A stretch of DNA of 64,000 nucleotides from positions 62,001-126,000 of the forward strand of contig JAFEMH010003607.1 of the NCBI GenBank assembly GCA_022495995.1. Direction: 5' to 3'. This stretch comes from Adenophora triphylla var. japonica (lineage: Eukaryota > Streptophyta > Magnoliopsida > Asterales > Campanulaceae). The notes under the pieces were generated by a model. It made no database searches. It saw only the letters and a program-made list of their open reading frames with translations, and was not told the DNA's origin. Position 1 is the stretch's first letter. Each line of letters starts with the position of its first letter. A program made the translations under genes and the position numbers. Positions 36,250 through 47,534 of this stretch are shown here, one piece after another.

Positions 36250-37775
36250 GAGGGTTACTATATAAACCCTCAAAAGCTATGAGTAAACCCCAAATAAAAC
36301 AATTGCAAAAATGCCATTGAGGTTAATTACTTTTTTATCCTTATTTTTCATCTTCCCCTATTCTTCCATTAACTTTCACCCAAGCAAATAATAATGTAAT
36401 TTTCTTTACACTATCTCTTTATTTACATTTTAATACATTTAGTTAAAAAAAAAAATATGATTTTTGATGGGGTCGGCCGCCAAGAGCGCCGATTCTCGGC
36501 TTAAAGTCGGTCACCTCTCGGCCGACTCGGGTAAGAATACATCCACACCCGCCGACTATATTCAATATTTACCGCCATATCCCCGACTTTTAAGAACAAA
36601 ATTTTCACCATCGTTGGTCCGACTTTTTAAATTTTTCCGCCACACCCGACCGACTTTGTAGCAAAAATAAAGGATTCTCAATGGCATAGCTCACGCAACA
36701 AAAACAAAATTCGTGAAGAAGACCAAGCGTATCGTTTCTAGCATAGCTCACGCAACAAATCGAACACGTTGCTTCAAACATCTTGGATTCTCAAACCGCA
36801 ATGTTTATTTCATGAATTGGGTAGAATTGTGTACGAAAGATACTACTCAACAAAAATGAAACCGCCGCATATAAGGAAAAAGGCCAAAAGATAAGTTTCT
36901 TAGCAAAAAATTATCGAATCAAACACCCATCTTAATTCACCGAAGCGTATAGACAAACGAAAACTCGGAAACCTTTCCATAATCACCCCAAGGAGCATAG
37001 ACAAATGAAAACTCCTAAACCTTTCCATAATCACCAAAGATTCATAATTCATCAATCAAAAACATAATAAGAAATAAATTGAAGTAAACAAGTAAATGAA
37101 GAAACTCTTCTTACCCGTAGTCGGCCGGGTATGACGGAATAATTAGGCCAAAGTTTCACAGTGTGCAGGGGCCAGATTTTTAAACAAAGGGTCGTCCAGA
37201 GTGATCGAAAAATTACCTGCAGTCGGCTCCAGATCGGCCGACTATTTACCCAGTCGGCCCTGCACGGCCGACCCAAGCCGCCGACCCACATACGAGCTTC
37301 CCAGTGGAAATGGCTTTTGAAATTGAGAGTTAATTTGGGTGTTGGAATTGGTCAAGAAGCCGGGGTTTGGATAGAAAAGACGATTCGGGGAGGGAGCTCT
37401 TGTAATTTCCGTTTAGAGAGAGAGAAGTGAGAGAGAGAGAATCAGTATTGCTTAGAGAGAAAGAAAGAGCCGTTTTTCCTTCTCTCGTGATGAAGGTTGG
37501 ATTGAGCCTGCCGCCGAAACGGGTTAGTTAGTGAAGAAGACGATTTCACAGCAATGGGGATGCCGAGAACCCGTAGTAGAGAGAGAAAGGTTGGATTATG
37601 CTTTTTAGAGAGAGAGAGTCTCACTCTCTCTCTCGCCGTAAAATGAAATGGGGTGTGGGTGGGTGGGTGAATGGAAGGGTATAAGGGGAAAGATGGGGGT
37701 TTATTTACATTTATTTGGGGTGTTTTTAGAAATGGGGTTTACTCATAGAATTTTGGGGTTTATTTAGTAACCCTC
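36250..37775. mobile_element. Non-autonomous Mutator-like element (MULE) with 9-bp TSD
   Basis: The 9-bp target duplication is TATTATGCC (36241-36249 and 37776-37784), perfect. TIRs begin GAGGGTTACTATATAAACCC on the left and are mirrored by GGGGTTTATTTAGTAACCCTC on the right; further in, GCTATGAGTAAACCCC mirrors GGGGTTTACTCATAG. The interior has many GTCGGCCGAC-type words (36470-36540, 37120-37280) and a GA-rich region (37400-37630) that looks like a gene 5' leader, but no conserved protein was recognised. Confidence 0.9.
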
Positions 37776-38270
37776 TATTATGCCCAAGGAATAGAGCAGT
37801 TAGCCCAACTCATGAAGCAATGGGGTTGACCATAATATGTACTCCCTCCATTGCAGATGGCCAACCAAGACGAGCCCAATAAGCCCGTACATATCTTTTA
37901 TTACTTGCCGAAATAAGATTTTTTCTCAAATAATCCCGTTTTACTTTTTATTTACGAAAATGACTTACTTGTTCAAACTATTGCCAGAATGTCCTCCTTT
38001 TTGAAACTCGCTACAGTGTAGCGAGTTTGACTAGGGTTAGTCAAAACTCGCTACACCGTGTAGCGAGTTTAGGGTAATTAATTACGGCTTGGGAAATTAA
38101 TTAGGTCATTTAATTAAACTAAAATTCGCTGCAGTGTGGCGAGTTCAATTATTCCAAACCCCTACATAACCTCTCCGTCCGTCCCAACAAAACTTGCCAT
38201 TATCTTCCTTTCTCGGCCAGTTCTCCTTTTCTTTCTTTCTTAAGTCCATCTTTCATCTATCTCTCTCATA

Positions 38271-39075
38271 ATGGATCCATCAAAACCCCGTTGGTATCGT
38301 GGACGAAAACCTCTTCCAGACAACCCTGGCCAAACCTCCAATCGCCTATCCTAATCTCTCTCAAATTGAACGAGAGTTTCAATCTCCACCGTCTCCACGC
38401 GTCATATCATACACTGGTCCCGCTCGGTGAATCACGGAGTTAGCCATGCGTTGGCATCACACCGGAAAAGCTCATGTCTCTCGGGACCCCCGCTCGGTCG
38501 ACCCGAGGCAATACGTAGAAAGCTTGAAGAGTCTGAGGACGATGATGAATTCCAGGGCAAAGCTTGGCTTCTCTGCAATGGATTATCTCACTGGAGAAGG
38601 GTACATTTTATCCGTTGAAAATGATCAAGGAGAAATGCAAACAACATGAAAGGGTGGAACAGGTATAATATTTTACATTAATTATAGTTAAGGTTGAAAT
38701 TTACAATTAATTGGTCATAATATTTTTGTTCTATTAGGTTGTGGTTGTTGTCAAGAAGTGCACACCAACTGAGAATGGCTCTTTTCACGTGATTTTGAAG
38801 GATCCCTACGACACTATTGAAGCTTACTTAGGTGACAAAGTGTTTAAGCAAACCGAGGCGGCTAAGTGACATTGGTGAAGGTTGCCGTTCGATACTTACT
38901 CAGGTATGAAATATTTTCCTTAACATTACACTCCCTAAATATATCCTTACCTTTTTGTTCTAAATGTTTTGTTTTGTTCATCTATTAGGTTGTTGTTTGG
39001 GCCATATCACGCTCAAAAAAACTACTTAACATTGTTCCTTCCAATGTTTGTAAGGTCTTCCCTAAGGATTGTTAA
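38271..39075 (+). pseudogene. HROB-like OB-fold gene fragment, three exons, frameshifted
   Basis: Three exon-like blocks are bounded by GT-AG introns: 38271-38662, 38738-38903 and 38989-39075. Across the first junction the frame reads KEKCKQHERVEQ then VVVVVKKCTPT, and exon 2 continues VILKDPYDTIEAYLGDKVF. After a stop at 38867-38869 a one-base shift restores DIGEGCRSILTQ, and exon 3 gives VVVWAISRSKKLLNIVPSNV then CKVFPKDC and a stop at 39075. The order (VVxVKSCTP, VxLKDPTGxIxA, a VxxxxxSR segment, LNIxxxNVVKVF) is that of the homologous recombination OB-fold protein (HROB/MCM8IP) OB fold as I know it. Upstream, FQGKAW and SAMDYLTGEGYIL lie in different frames. A transposon-captured, decayed copy is the best reading. 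Confidence 0.6.
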
Positions 39076-39164
39076 TTTCATCTTTGGACATGTATTATTT
39101 GAATTTATGTCGGATTTAATATGTACCTGAATTTATGTACTATTTTTCTATGTGACCAGGAATG

Positions 39165-39510
39165 TAGTCAGAATTTATTATTATTTATGTAAGATTTCCT
39201 ATGTGGCCGGGATGTGGCCACTAACTTGACAATATTTATTTTTTGTGATTTTATGTAGATTTCCTATGTGGCCGGGATGTGGCCACTAACTCTAAAATAT
39301 TTATTTTTTGTGATTTTATGTAAGATTTTCTATGTGGCCGGGATGTGGCCACTAACTTGAAAATATTTATTTTTTGTGATTTTATGTAAGATTTCCCATG
39401 TGGCCGGGATGTGGCCACTAACTTGACAATATTTTTTTTTTTGTGATTTTATGTAGATTTCCTATGTGGTCGGGATGTGGCCACTAACTCGAAAATATTT
39501 ATTTTTTGTA
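39165..39510. repeat. Tandem repeat, unit about 75-80 bp (CTATGTGGCCGGGATGTGGC)
   Basis: Five copies of the pattern tatgtaagatttcctatgtg, gccgggatgtggccactaac and atatttattttttgtgattt stand in a row with few changes. Confidence 0.9.
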
Positions 39511-39564
39511 ATTTTATGTAAGATTTATAAATATTTATAAAATGTTTGAACAATAAATCATATT

Positions 39565-39725
39565 TTAAGGGTTTAGGGTTTGGAATATAAGTATATGAGA
39601 TTTAGGATGTTGTTATATGTATATTAATTCCTATTCTATTTTTCTATCACTAAATCATATTTTAAGGATTTAGGGTTTCGTGACGAGAAATTAGGGTTTA
39701 GGGTTTACAATATGGTATATATGAC
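39565..39725. repeat. Short TTTAGGG-bearing segment like the CACTA minisatellite
   Basis: GGGTTTAGGGTTTGGAATAT then AAGTATATGAGATTTAGG resembles the units at 13105-13610. A second TTAGGGTTTAGGGTTTACAA occurs at about 39690. Confidence 0.6.
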
Positions 39726-40259
39726 GCCTAATTAATTCCTTCGACGTCATGCCTCACCTTATGTACCCCTTTCACGAATTAAGGATTCCGTTCTGATTAC
39801 CTATAACTTATAAGAGTCATTAGGGCACAATCCACTTGGACCTTGTTCGGACAAGCTCACGTTCCTATCTCGGTAATCAAATTTCCTATAATCTCACACA
39901 AGTTAAACTTTGTACTCCCTCCGTCCCAAAAAAATATTCAAAAATCTTTTCAAATTTGCTATTTATTTCTATTATGAGCAAATTTGCTATATACTCCCTT
40001 CTAAAATTTTCTAAAATGAATGACCCAATTTACTTTAAATTTGCTATTATTTTTTTGATAAAAAATAAATAGACAGTTCATATAAATGGGAATAACAATC
40101 GGTCTAATCTATCCTCGATTAGTTTTCCGCACAAGATTTTTAGTTTTATTATTAAAATATTTGAAATAATAATTTTTCTCATCTTTATATTAAATAAATT
40201 AAAATCGAGATGCATCAATTAATTATTCTCAACAATTAAACTATGTATAGGGCACAATT

Positions 40260-40790
40260 AATTGGAAATCAGAAATAATATTTACATCTATATATTTAAC
40301 AATAGTTCAACCAAAAATAAAATCCTAAATTGCAATGTCATAAAAAAAATCAAAAAAATTAGTCACATAAATGGGAATAACACTATTTCAACAACAAATC
40401 AACCAAAAAAAATCATACAAAAAATAAAAAATAATTCTTGGCATATAGAAATTTGTCACATAAATTCGGAATAATAATATTTCAACAACAAATCAACCAA
40501 AAAAACTAAATAAAAATTCAGAATTAAATAAAAATTAGTCAAGAAATTCGGAATTAAAAAAAAAATCATAAATTCGGAATAAAAATATTTCAACAACAAA
40601 TCAACCAAAATAATAAAAAAATTCGGAATTAAATAAAAATTAGTCACATAAATATGGGAATAACAATATTTCAACAACAAATCAACCAAAAAAATCCTAA
40701 ATTGCAATGTTCTTCTTCTTGGCAATATAGAAATTAGTCACATAAATTCGGAATTAAAAAAATAAATCATAAATTCGGAATCAAAACTAA
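40260..40790. repeat. Tandem repeat with ATTTCAACAACAAATCAACC units
   Basis: At least four copies of attcggaataa then atttcaacaacaaatcaacc then aaaaattagtcacataaat occur with period about 65-130 bp. The reverse-strand 89-aa frame here is a repeat artefact. Confidence 0.8.
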
Positions 40791-41299
40791 AATTCAACTT
40801 AATATAGAAATTTAAACTTACAATTAATAAAAAGGTTGAATTTCTTCACAAAATCCTTGGCTTGGCTCAAAGTGTTCTTCTTCTTCCTTTCTTCCTTGGC
40901 TGGGCGGCTATGGAGATGGAGTAAGTTTTTTTTTTTTCCTTTGGTTGAATGCGTGAACTGAGAAGGGGTAAGGGTTTTAAATTGAACTCGCTACACGGTG
41001 TAGCGAGTTTGACTTAATTACGGTCAAAACTCGCTACACGGTGTAGCGAATTTAGTTTAATTAAATAACCTAATTAATTTCCCAACGGGCGTAATTAATT
41101 ACCCTAAACTCGCTTACACCTGTAGCGAGTTTTGACCAACCCTAGTCAAACTCGCTACACGGTGTAGCGAGTTTAAAAAAAGAGGACATTCTGGGCAATA
41201 GTTTGAACAGTAAGTCATTTTCGTAAATAAAAAAGTAAAACGGGATTATTTGGGAAAAAATTCGTGAAACGTAGTTGAGTTAATAAAAAAGTCAAATAC

Positions 41300-41861
41300 G
41301 TTTAACAATTTTTTGATATCAAATCAAATTTTGATACCTATGACACTATTCAAATGATATCAAAATTGCATCTACAATGGTAGATATCAAAAATTTTGAT
41401 ATCAAATTATTTTTGATAGCTATTAACTTTATTAATATTTTAATATGATAAATAATTTCAAAATATGATAATTACTGTATTCTTTAATTAAAATAATAAT
41501 TTGATAAATTATCATATAAAAACCCAAATAAACTTACAAATACTTTTTTTAATTTATTTTGTAAATAATGCTTTTAACATGATTTTTTTTTAAATGATCA
41601 ATAATTTTACATTATGTTTAACAATTTTTTAAAGCTCTAAAAATGATTATCAAAATTTGGTATGTAACTAAGTAAGGTAGCAATGCTACCTATCTATCTT
41701 AATTCTTAGTAACAAACCAAATTTCGATACCTACCTATTTTACCATTGAAGATTCTAATACCTTTAGGTAGGTATCAAAATTTGATTTTGATACCTACCA
41801 TTTGACCATTTGAGAATTTTGATACCTACCATTTGACCATTTGAGTTGCCCTAATACTAGA
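41300..41861. repeat. AT-rich segment with GATATCAAAATTTTGATACC repeats
   Basis: Words such as TTTGATACCTACCATTTGAC recur, partly inverted, especially at 41755-41850. It may be a decayed MITE; ends are not clear. Confidence 0.45.
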
Positions 41862-43150
41862 ACTGTCTATTCGGAAAATTGGGACGAGATGAGACGGGTC
41901 TATAAAATCTGCAACTATATATGCTAGACGAGATGGAACGTCACAAATTATTCGCGGGTCTAGAATTCCCCATTCCGTCTCAAATTCATCTCAGGACAAT
42001 ACGGGTCAATGCAGGACAGGAAAACGCGATAAGGGACGATTGTCGAATTGTGCAACTAGAAGTAACAAGTATTTATACAAAATATTTATACGAATATGTT
42101 AGAATTATGCTACATATCATATGGTTCAATAACTATTTCATTCATTATGCCAAAAATAAACCATTAAGGAAGTTCTATGTTCAAAAGCAAACATAATGAA
42201 CCAGAAACATAAGTTTAGAAAGGCATGATAACAACTGGAGTAGGTCTGCTGAGAAACGCGTTTCTCCATAACTATGGAGAAACGCGTTTCTCCATAACTA
42301 TGGAGAAACGCGTTTTTAATAGCCAGAAGCTATACGTTTGATAACCAGAAGAAAATTTCGGATATCGGTCTCGAAAGGGTTACGGATATCCGTAAGCTTT
42401 TGGAACGGATATCCGAAGCCTTTGGGCGGATATCCGAAAAAATAGATTTGAAGCCAAATCCAGGCCAAGACCACAAATTGCTTATTGAAGGTTTCTGGAT
42501 ATCCGAAACCTTCAAATGTATATCAGAAACCATCGAATGAATATCCAGAAACATATTTGAAGCCAAATCCAAGGCCAAGACCAGAAAATGCTTATTGAAG
42601 GTTTTGGATATCCGAAAACCTTCAAATGTATATCCAGAAACCATCGAAATGAATATCCGAAACATTTTGAAAGTTTACGATATCATTTGAAGAAGGTTTC
42701 GATATCACTTTCATAAACTACGGATATCCTTTCAAGGGTTACGGATATCAGGAACCTTTGAGGCGATATCCAAGTAACCATGGACAAGGTCATGGCCAAT
42801 ACAAAAAGTTTCTGGATATCCTTTCAATAGCTTCTGGATACCCGTAACCCGTTTCTCCATAACTTATGGAGAAAGCGTTTCTCCCTAGATTTTACGTAAC
42901 AACTGTTGCTTTCAAAAATTTAACATTAGGCGTTTTTTTTTTTTTTTCAATGATTTGAGGTTAAAGAAAAACAAAAAAAAAATTAAATTAAAAAAATGCA
43001 GGACATCCCATCCTGTCCCTTTCCCTCTTGTCCCACGTCCCAAATGGGATATCCAATGATCCAGCTTTTAAATTTCATGTCCCAAATGGGGTATCCAGTA
43101 GTCCCGCTTTTAAATGGTATTAAAATATAATATTTTATCCCATTCTATTT
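41862..43150. mobile_element. Unclassified dispersed element, copy 1 (interrupted)
   Basis: Subterminal words such as GGGACGAGATGAGACGGG (left) and ACATCCCATCCTGTCCC (right) match those of the segment at 44255-44790. The two halves flank the palindromic insert at 42249-42890. Boundaries are approximate; the style is hAT-like. Confidence 0.5.
42249..42890. mobile_element. Second palindromic GAAACGCGTTTCTCC / GGATATCC element
   Basis: It shares with 21321-21752 the ends GAGAAACGCGTTTCTCCATA and the inverse TATGGAGAAAGCGTTTCTCC, and an interior of GGATATCCGAAACCTT-type units on both strands. It also has a tandem duplication of about 110 bp (about 42447-42555 and 42556-42660) containing GAAGCCAAATCCAAGGCCAA. 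Confidence 0.7.
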
Positions 43151-43937
43151 GTACAGCAATTCAAAATTAAGGGATCTACTCAAAACAAACCCCTCTTTAT
43201 ATGAAGACAAACTATTCTATTTATTGCCCTCAAGTCTAATGGGGAATATTTATTTGCCTAATACCCCAAATTCATTAATAAATTAATGTAATTCCTAAAC
43301 TATCTCTCCTCACCCAACCCTAAAATACACACCAGACACACTCTCTCTATCCTAATCCTTCCCTTCAAGGTCGGCCAACCCCCAAACCCAAATGTGCATC
43401 CGCCTTCGGCCATCTTCTTCACCACCGACTATCTTGTTCTCCAGATTTGGAAATGCATAGAGGACAACCTCAAAATATTCAACTTTGTCCCTCAACAAGC
43501 CCATGACTTTCCCTTTTATTTTCCGTCAGCTTCTGATCTCCTTCTTCAAAATCCAGAAAGCCGACATGCATCACTTCCTCAGTTATCCTCTTATATCTCG
43601 TTGGCTCCTCACATCGCTTTATCATCTTCGTCTAGCTTTGATCACAACCACAACTGCCATCGCTAGGTGTTGCCATTTATGTAGTCGTAGGAAGGAGCTT
43701 GTGTTCATGGGCACAACTGGATATCAAGGTTATTTTTCGTTGAATTGTTTTTGTGAAAAGCATAGTGTATATGTGTGAAGCGTAGGGTGCTTACTATGTG
43801 GGATAGGGTGCGTACCACCATGTGTGTTGTATGTGTGTACATCAGTGTTTACCTTAGTTATTGTTAAGGATTGTACACCTGTGTACGAGAATGGGCATTG
43901 AGCAACAAACAAGACTTTCTGTTAGGATTATTACATA
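43151..43937. other. Gene-like but unassigned stretch
   Basis: A CT-rich leader (43300-43390) precedes an open frame of 90 codons from 43394 (start MHPPSAIFFTTDY). The composition is less AT-rich than its surroundings, as in a gene 5' end, but I recognise no domain and no splice pattern. It may be a host exon or a captured fragment. Confidence 0.25.
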
Positions 43938-44199
43938 CTCCCCCGGTCCCATAATTAATACCTTATCCGGTTAATATGAACTCAGTTCAATCAAGTTCAA
44001 CTTTTACCAAACTTTAATATCAATTTACTTATCATAATAAAAATCTAAAAATTGTTATCCATAAAATAACCAAATGATTTATCAATAGCAATTATTAAAA
44101 TTTCATTAGAATGAATAGATTGATATTAAAGTTTGATCAAAGTTGAACTCGGTTGACTTGCTACTGTTCATACTGGGAAGGTATTATGGGAGGAGGGAG
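43938..44199. mobile_element. Degenerate Stowaway-type MITE
   Basis: Ends CTCCCCCGGTCCCATAATTA and TATTATGGGAGGAGGGAG. Inner halves pair (AAGTTCAACTTTTACCAAAC with GTTTGATCAAAGTTGAACT). The left flank is TA; the right flank has decayed. Confidence 0.7.
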
Positions 44200-44254
44200 C
44201 ACAAACTATTTTATTTTTTTAATATATTCATGCAACTGGATGATGTTTGGGGAC

Positions 44255-44790
44255 AACTGGACGCGGGAGTTATGAAATCTTCCAATTTTGTGGAACTGGG
44301 AGTTATGAAATCTTCCAATTTTGTGGAACTGGGACAGAATGTCCAGAATTATTCGCGAGCCTGAAATTCTCCGTCCCGTCGCGGAACATGGGCCAATACG
44401 GGTCAATATGAGATGAGAAGACACACCATAATTAAGAGAGTTTTAATATAATTGAGTTGATTTAACTTGTGGGTAAACAAAAAGCAAACTTAGTTTTTTT
44501 TTTTTTTCAAACGTTAATAATATAAAATCAAAATTCAACTGAAATGATGATAAAAAATTAAATTGAAAACATAAAAAGACAGTTATTTTAAGGTTAAAAA
44601 ATAAAAAAATTAAATAAAAATGCGGAATGTCCCGTCTCATCCCGATTTGTCCCGCGTTACAAACGGGATGTCCCAAATAGGCCCAATTTTATACGGGATT
44701 AGAATATATTATCCCATCTCATCCCATTTGTATGGCGGGATGGGTCGTTCCGACGGGACAGTTTCAAATCGATGGCTCTAATCATTTGTA
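44255..44790. mobile_element. Unclassified dispersed element, copy 2
   Basis: It shares AATACGGGTCAATATGAGAT and ATGCGGAATGTCCCGTCTCA regions with copy 1. A 33-bp block beginning GGGAGTTATGAAATCTTCC is duplicated in tandem (44266-44298 and 44299-44331). Confidence 0.5.
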
Positions 44791-45230
44791 CTATAAATCC
44801 AACTAGTAGGTAACCCGTGCTCCGTACGAAAAGCTAATTTGCTAATATCATGATTTATTTTTTATAATATAAGTATATTAGAAATGAATCAAAACATTAA
44901 CATTTATAAAGCTAGAAAAATTGTGTTCAATTTTAATAACTTTGTTGCACATAATTTTAATAGGAATTGCATTGTGATTAACAATGTAGCAATTTTTGAT
45001 ATTTTATTTAAGATGTTCATACTTTATGTCATTTATTTTTGATGTCATAATTTATGTCAGTATGCAACATCTTTTATGGACGTTAACAAAGTGAATCAAA
45101 AAACTAACGACCTATTTTCTTTTCAAATTACAACATTTTAAATACAATGTAAGGGGTTCCAACTGTTAACCTTCCCGAGAAAAGTACGTCTTTAAGCTAA
45201 ATGCTCATTGACATTATTAACGACCTACTT

Positions 45231-45232
<2 letters not shown>

Positions 45233-45311
<79 letters not shown>
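45233..45311. repeat. (TA)n microsatellite, about 79 bp
   Basis: An uninterrupted alternating TA run. Confidence 0.97.
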
Positions 45312-45314
<3 letters not shown>

Positions 45315-45945
45315 ACTATTATGATTAACTAATATTATTAATAGTAATAGTTAATATATATTGTAACTATAATACTATTACTTAACCTATATAGTAAATT
45401 AATACTATTTATAATAATAGTTAACATATATAGTAACTATTATAGTTAACTAATACTATTAATAGTAATAGTTAACATATATAGTAACTATTATAGTTAA
45501 CTAATACTATTAATAGTAATAGTTAACTTATATAGTAACTATTATAGTTAACTAATACAATTAATAGTAATAGTTAACATATATAGTAACTATTATAGTT
45601 AACAAATAATATTACTATTATAGTTAACTAATACAATTAATAGTAATAGTTAACATATATAATAACTATTATAGTTAACTAATACAATTAATAGTAATAG
45701 TTAACTTATAAAGTAACTATTATAGTTAACTAATACTATTAATGGCAATAGTTAACATATATAGTAACTATTATAGTTAACTAATACTATTAATGGTAAT
45801 AGTTAACTTATATAGTAACTATTATAGTTAACTAATACAATTAATAGTAATAGTTAACATATATAGTAACTATTATAGTTAACTAATACTATTAATAGTA
45901 ATAGTTAACCTATATAATAACTATTATTATTAACTAATAGTATTA
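45312..45945. repeat. 51-bp palindromic satellite, about 12 copies
   Basis: Each unit contains TAGTTAACTA and ACTATTAATAGT, both perfect palindromes, joined by AGTAATAGTTAAC and a short TATATAGTAACTATTA part. Copies differ by few bases. Confidence 0.95.
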
Positions 45946-46065
45946 GCTAATAAGGAGAATATCAAAAGTCATATAAATTTTGGGATAGTGATGATGTGGC
46001 TTCTCCAAAATCAAGAGTTTACCTCAACTTGTCCACGTGGTGAAGCCATAGCCCTCCTCACCAAC

Positions 46066-46182
<117 letters not shown>

Positions 46183-46339
46183 TTTCTATGATCATCCTCT
46201 TCAATGTATCAGATTCTTAATTTTTAATTTTTTTCTTTTCTAATTTAGTCAAATCAGTTTTATTGTTATTCAGTAAGGGCCGTTTGGTTAGGAGACTTAA
46301 GACGAGATAACATTCGTCAGAATTAATAAGATTTATTAA

Positions 46340-46512
46340 GAGGGCGTTTGGTTGTAAATTAGGCATATCCGGATAATTAAGTCGATTTATTGGGATTAGA
46401 TCTTAATTCCCCCACTAATTATAGTGATCTCAGGAAAGTATTATTAATCTCTTCCATAATAATTCCCTCATTAATAATACTGTTAATCTTTATTCGGCAA
46501 CCAAACAAGCCC
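46340..46512. mobile_element. Tourist-like MITE
   Basis: TIRs GAGGGCGTTTGGTTG and CAACCAAACAAGCCC with TAA on both sides (46337-46339 and 46513-46515). A separate GGGCCGTTTGGTTAGG end at 46277 may be a fragment of a sister copy. Confidence 0.75.
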
Positions 46513-46612
46513 TAAGTATCTGTATTATGATTTCTCTACTATGTCGAGAACCACTTGATTTCTCTTATGTCGAGAACTCTTATCTTCTCCCCATTGAGAG
46601 CCTTTATATATA

Positions 46613-46886
46613 CTCCCTCCGTCCCACCTCACTTGACACCCTTGAGGTGGGCACGAGAACTAAGAAAAAAGAATAAAATAAAAGAAATGTGTGGTAAAAA
46701 ATGAAGAAAGAGAATGAGTGAGGTAAATAGTAGTGTTGGTTGAATAAATTGAGTGGTGGAAAATGAAGAGAGAGAATGAGTGGTGGGGTAGAGTGAATAT
46801 AAAAAGTAGGCTATTTTGGAAAGTGTCAAGTGAGCTGGGACGGCCCAAAATGAAAATAAGTGTCAAGTGAGGTGGGACAGAGGGAG
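46613..46886. mobile_element. Stowaway-type MITE
   Basis: Ends CTCCCTCCGTCCCACCTCAC and GTGAGGTGGGACAGAGGGAG, flanked by TA. The core has GAGAGAATGAGTG blocks. Confidence 0.92.
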
Positions 46887-47152
46887 TATGTTGTTTGTAA
46901 TTTTTTGTTTTGTTGTAATGCTTGGGATGTTTAGTTGGCCTTGTTTCCAACTCAAATGTTATCCTTTTTCGTGTTCTAAAGCTAAATTCTTTTTGTGTGT
47001 TTTTTTTTTTGAATGCTCATGTTGAGTAGTGTCCAAGTTATAATTGGGAAATAGTTGTGCGTCACAAGTTATTACCCGTAAGAGCTTTCAATGGAGATTT
47101 AACTAAGAGTTGCTCGTGATTTTATCAATTTTCATGTTTGGGATGAGGCTGT
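46887..47152. other. Host flank of the young copia insertion
   Basis: Mostly non-coding. The last 50 bases join, across the copia insertion, to the sequence after 51817 and give an open stretch VARDFINFHVWDEAV then TFVECYLLTNYVM. This could be the edge of a disrupted host exon, but I cannot name it. Confidence 0.3.
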
Positions 47153-47419
47153 TGTTGGATATTCAGTTGCTTGAAGACCAAGTCTTTTGGACTTGGAGAG
47201 TTGAAATTTGTTTCTGTTTGCTTCTGTTAAATAAATCCCTGGTTTGTAGGGATAATCATGCTTTGAATTCAGTCTTCCTTTAGAATAGCTAGTTTGAATT
47301 CTTCTTACGTACTTTTCTCTTTTCTGGTTGTAAAGGCTTTATAAAAGCCACAACAGTTGTTAATAAATCTCAAGCTTTCACAGCTACATTTCTGAGTTAA
47401 TACACTAGCATTCTTATCA
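47153..47419 (+). repeat. 5' LTR of the young copia
   Basis: It contains a TATA box, GGCTTTATAAAAGCC, at about 47337-47351, set in a short palindrome. This is the likely promoter of the element. Confidence 0.95.
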
Positions 47420-47420
47420 G

Positions 47421-47432
47421 TGGTATCAGAGC
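47421..47432 (+). other. Primer binding site of the young copia
   Basis: TGGTATCAGAGC lies one base after the LTR, complementary to the 3' end of initiator-Met tRNA. Confidence 0.95.
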
Positions 47433-47534
47433 CTGCAAAGGGCCTGATATTGAGAGCTAAAAATAGAGGGAAACACTGAAAGGAGAGAGTTTTTGAGTGA
47501 AATATTAGAAAAAGAAAAGGAAAGGAAGAATAGA

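Larger units (their letters stand above)
37918..41260. mobile_element. Long-TIR MULE-like element carrying a host gene fragment
   Basis: The inverted ends are about 250-300 bp long: the left arm 37918-38165 opens ATTTTTTCTCAAATAATCCC, and the right arm 40975-41260 ends GGGATTATTTGGGAAAAAAT. Each arm carries several ACTCGCTACACGGTGTAGCG palindromes. Long TIRs are typical of MULEs, but I could not see a matching 9-bp target duplication. The interior holds a broken OB-fold gene (38271-39075) and two tandem-repeat blocks. Confidence 0.75.

Noticed and set aside
39165..39510. Regular direct repeats as a CRISPR array
   Set aside because: Units are about 75-80 bp with no unique spacers, in a plant transposon; they are an ordinary tandem repeat.
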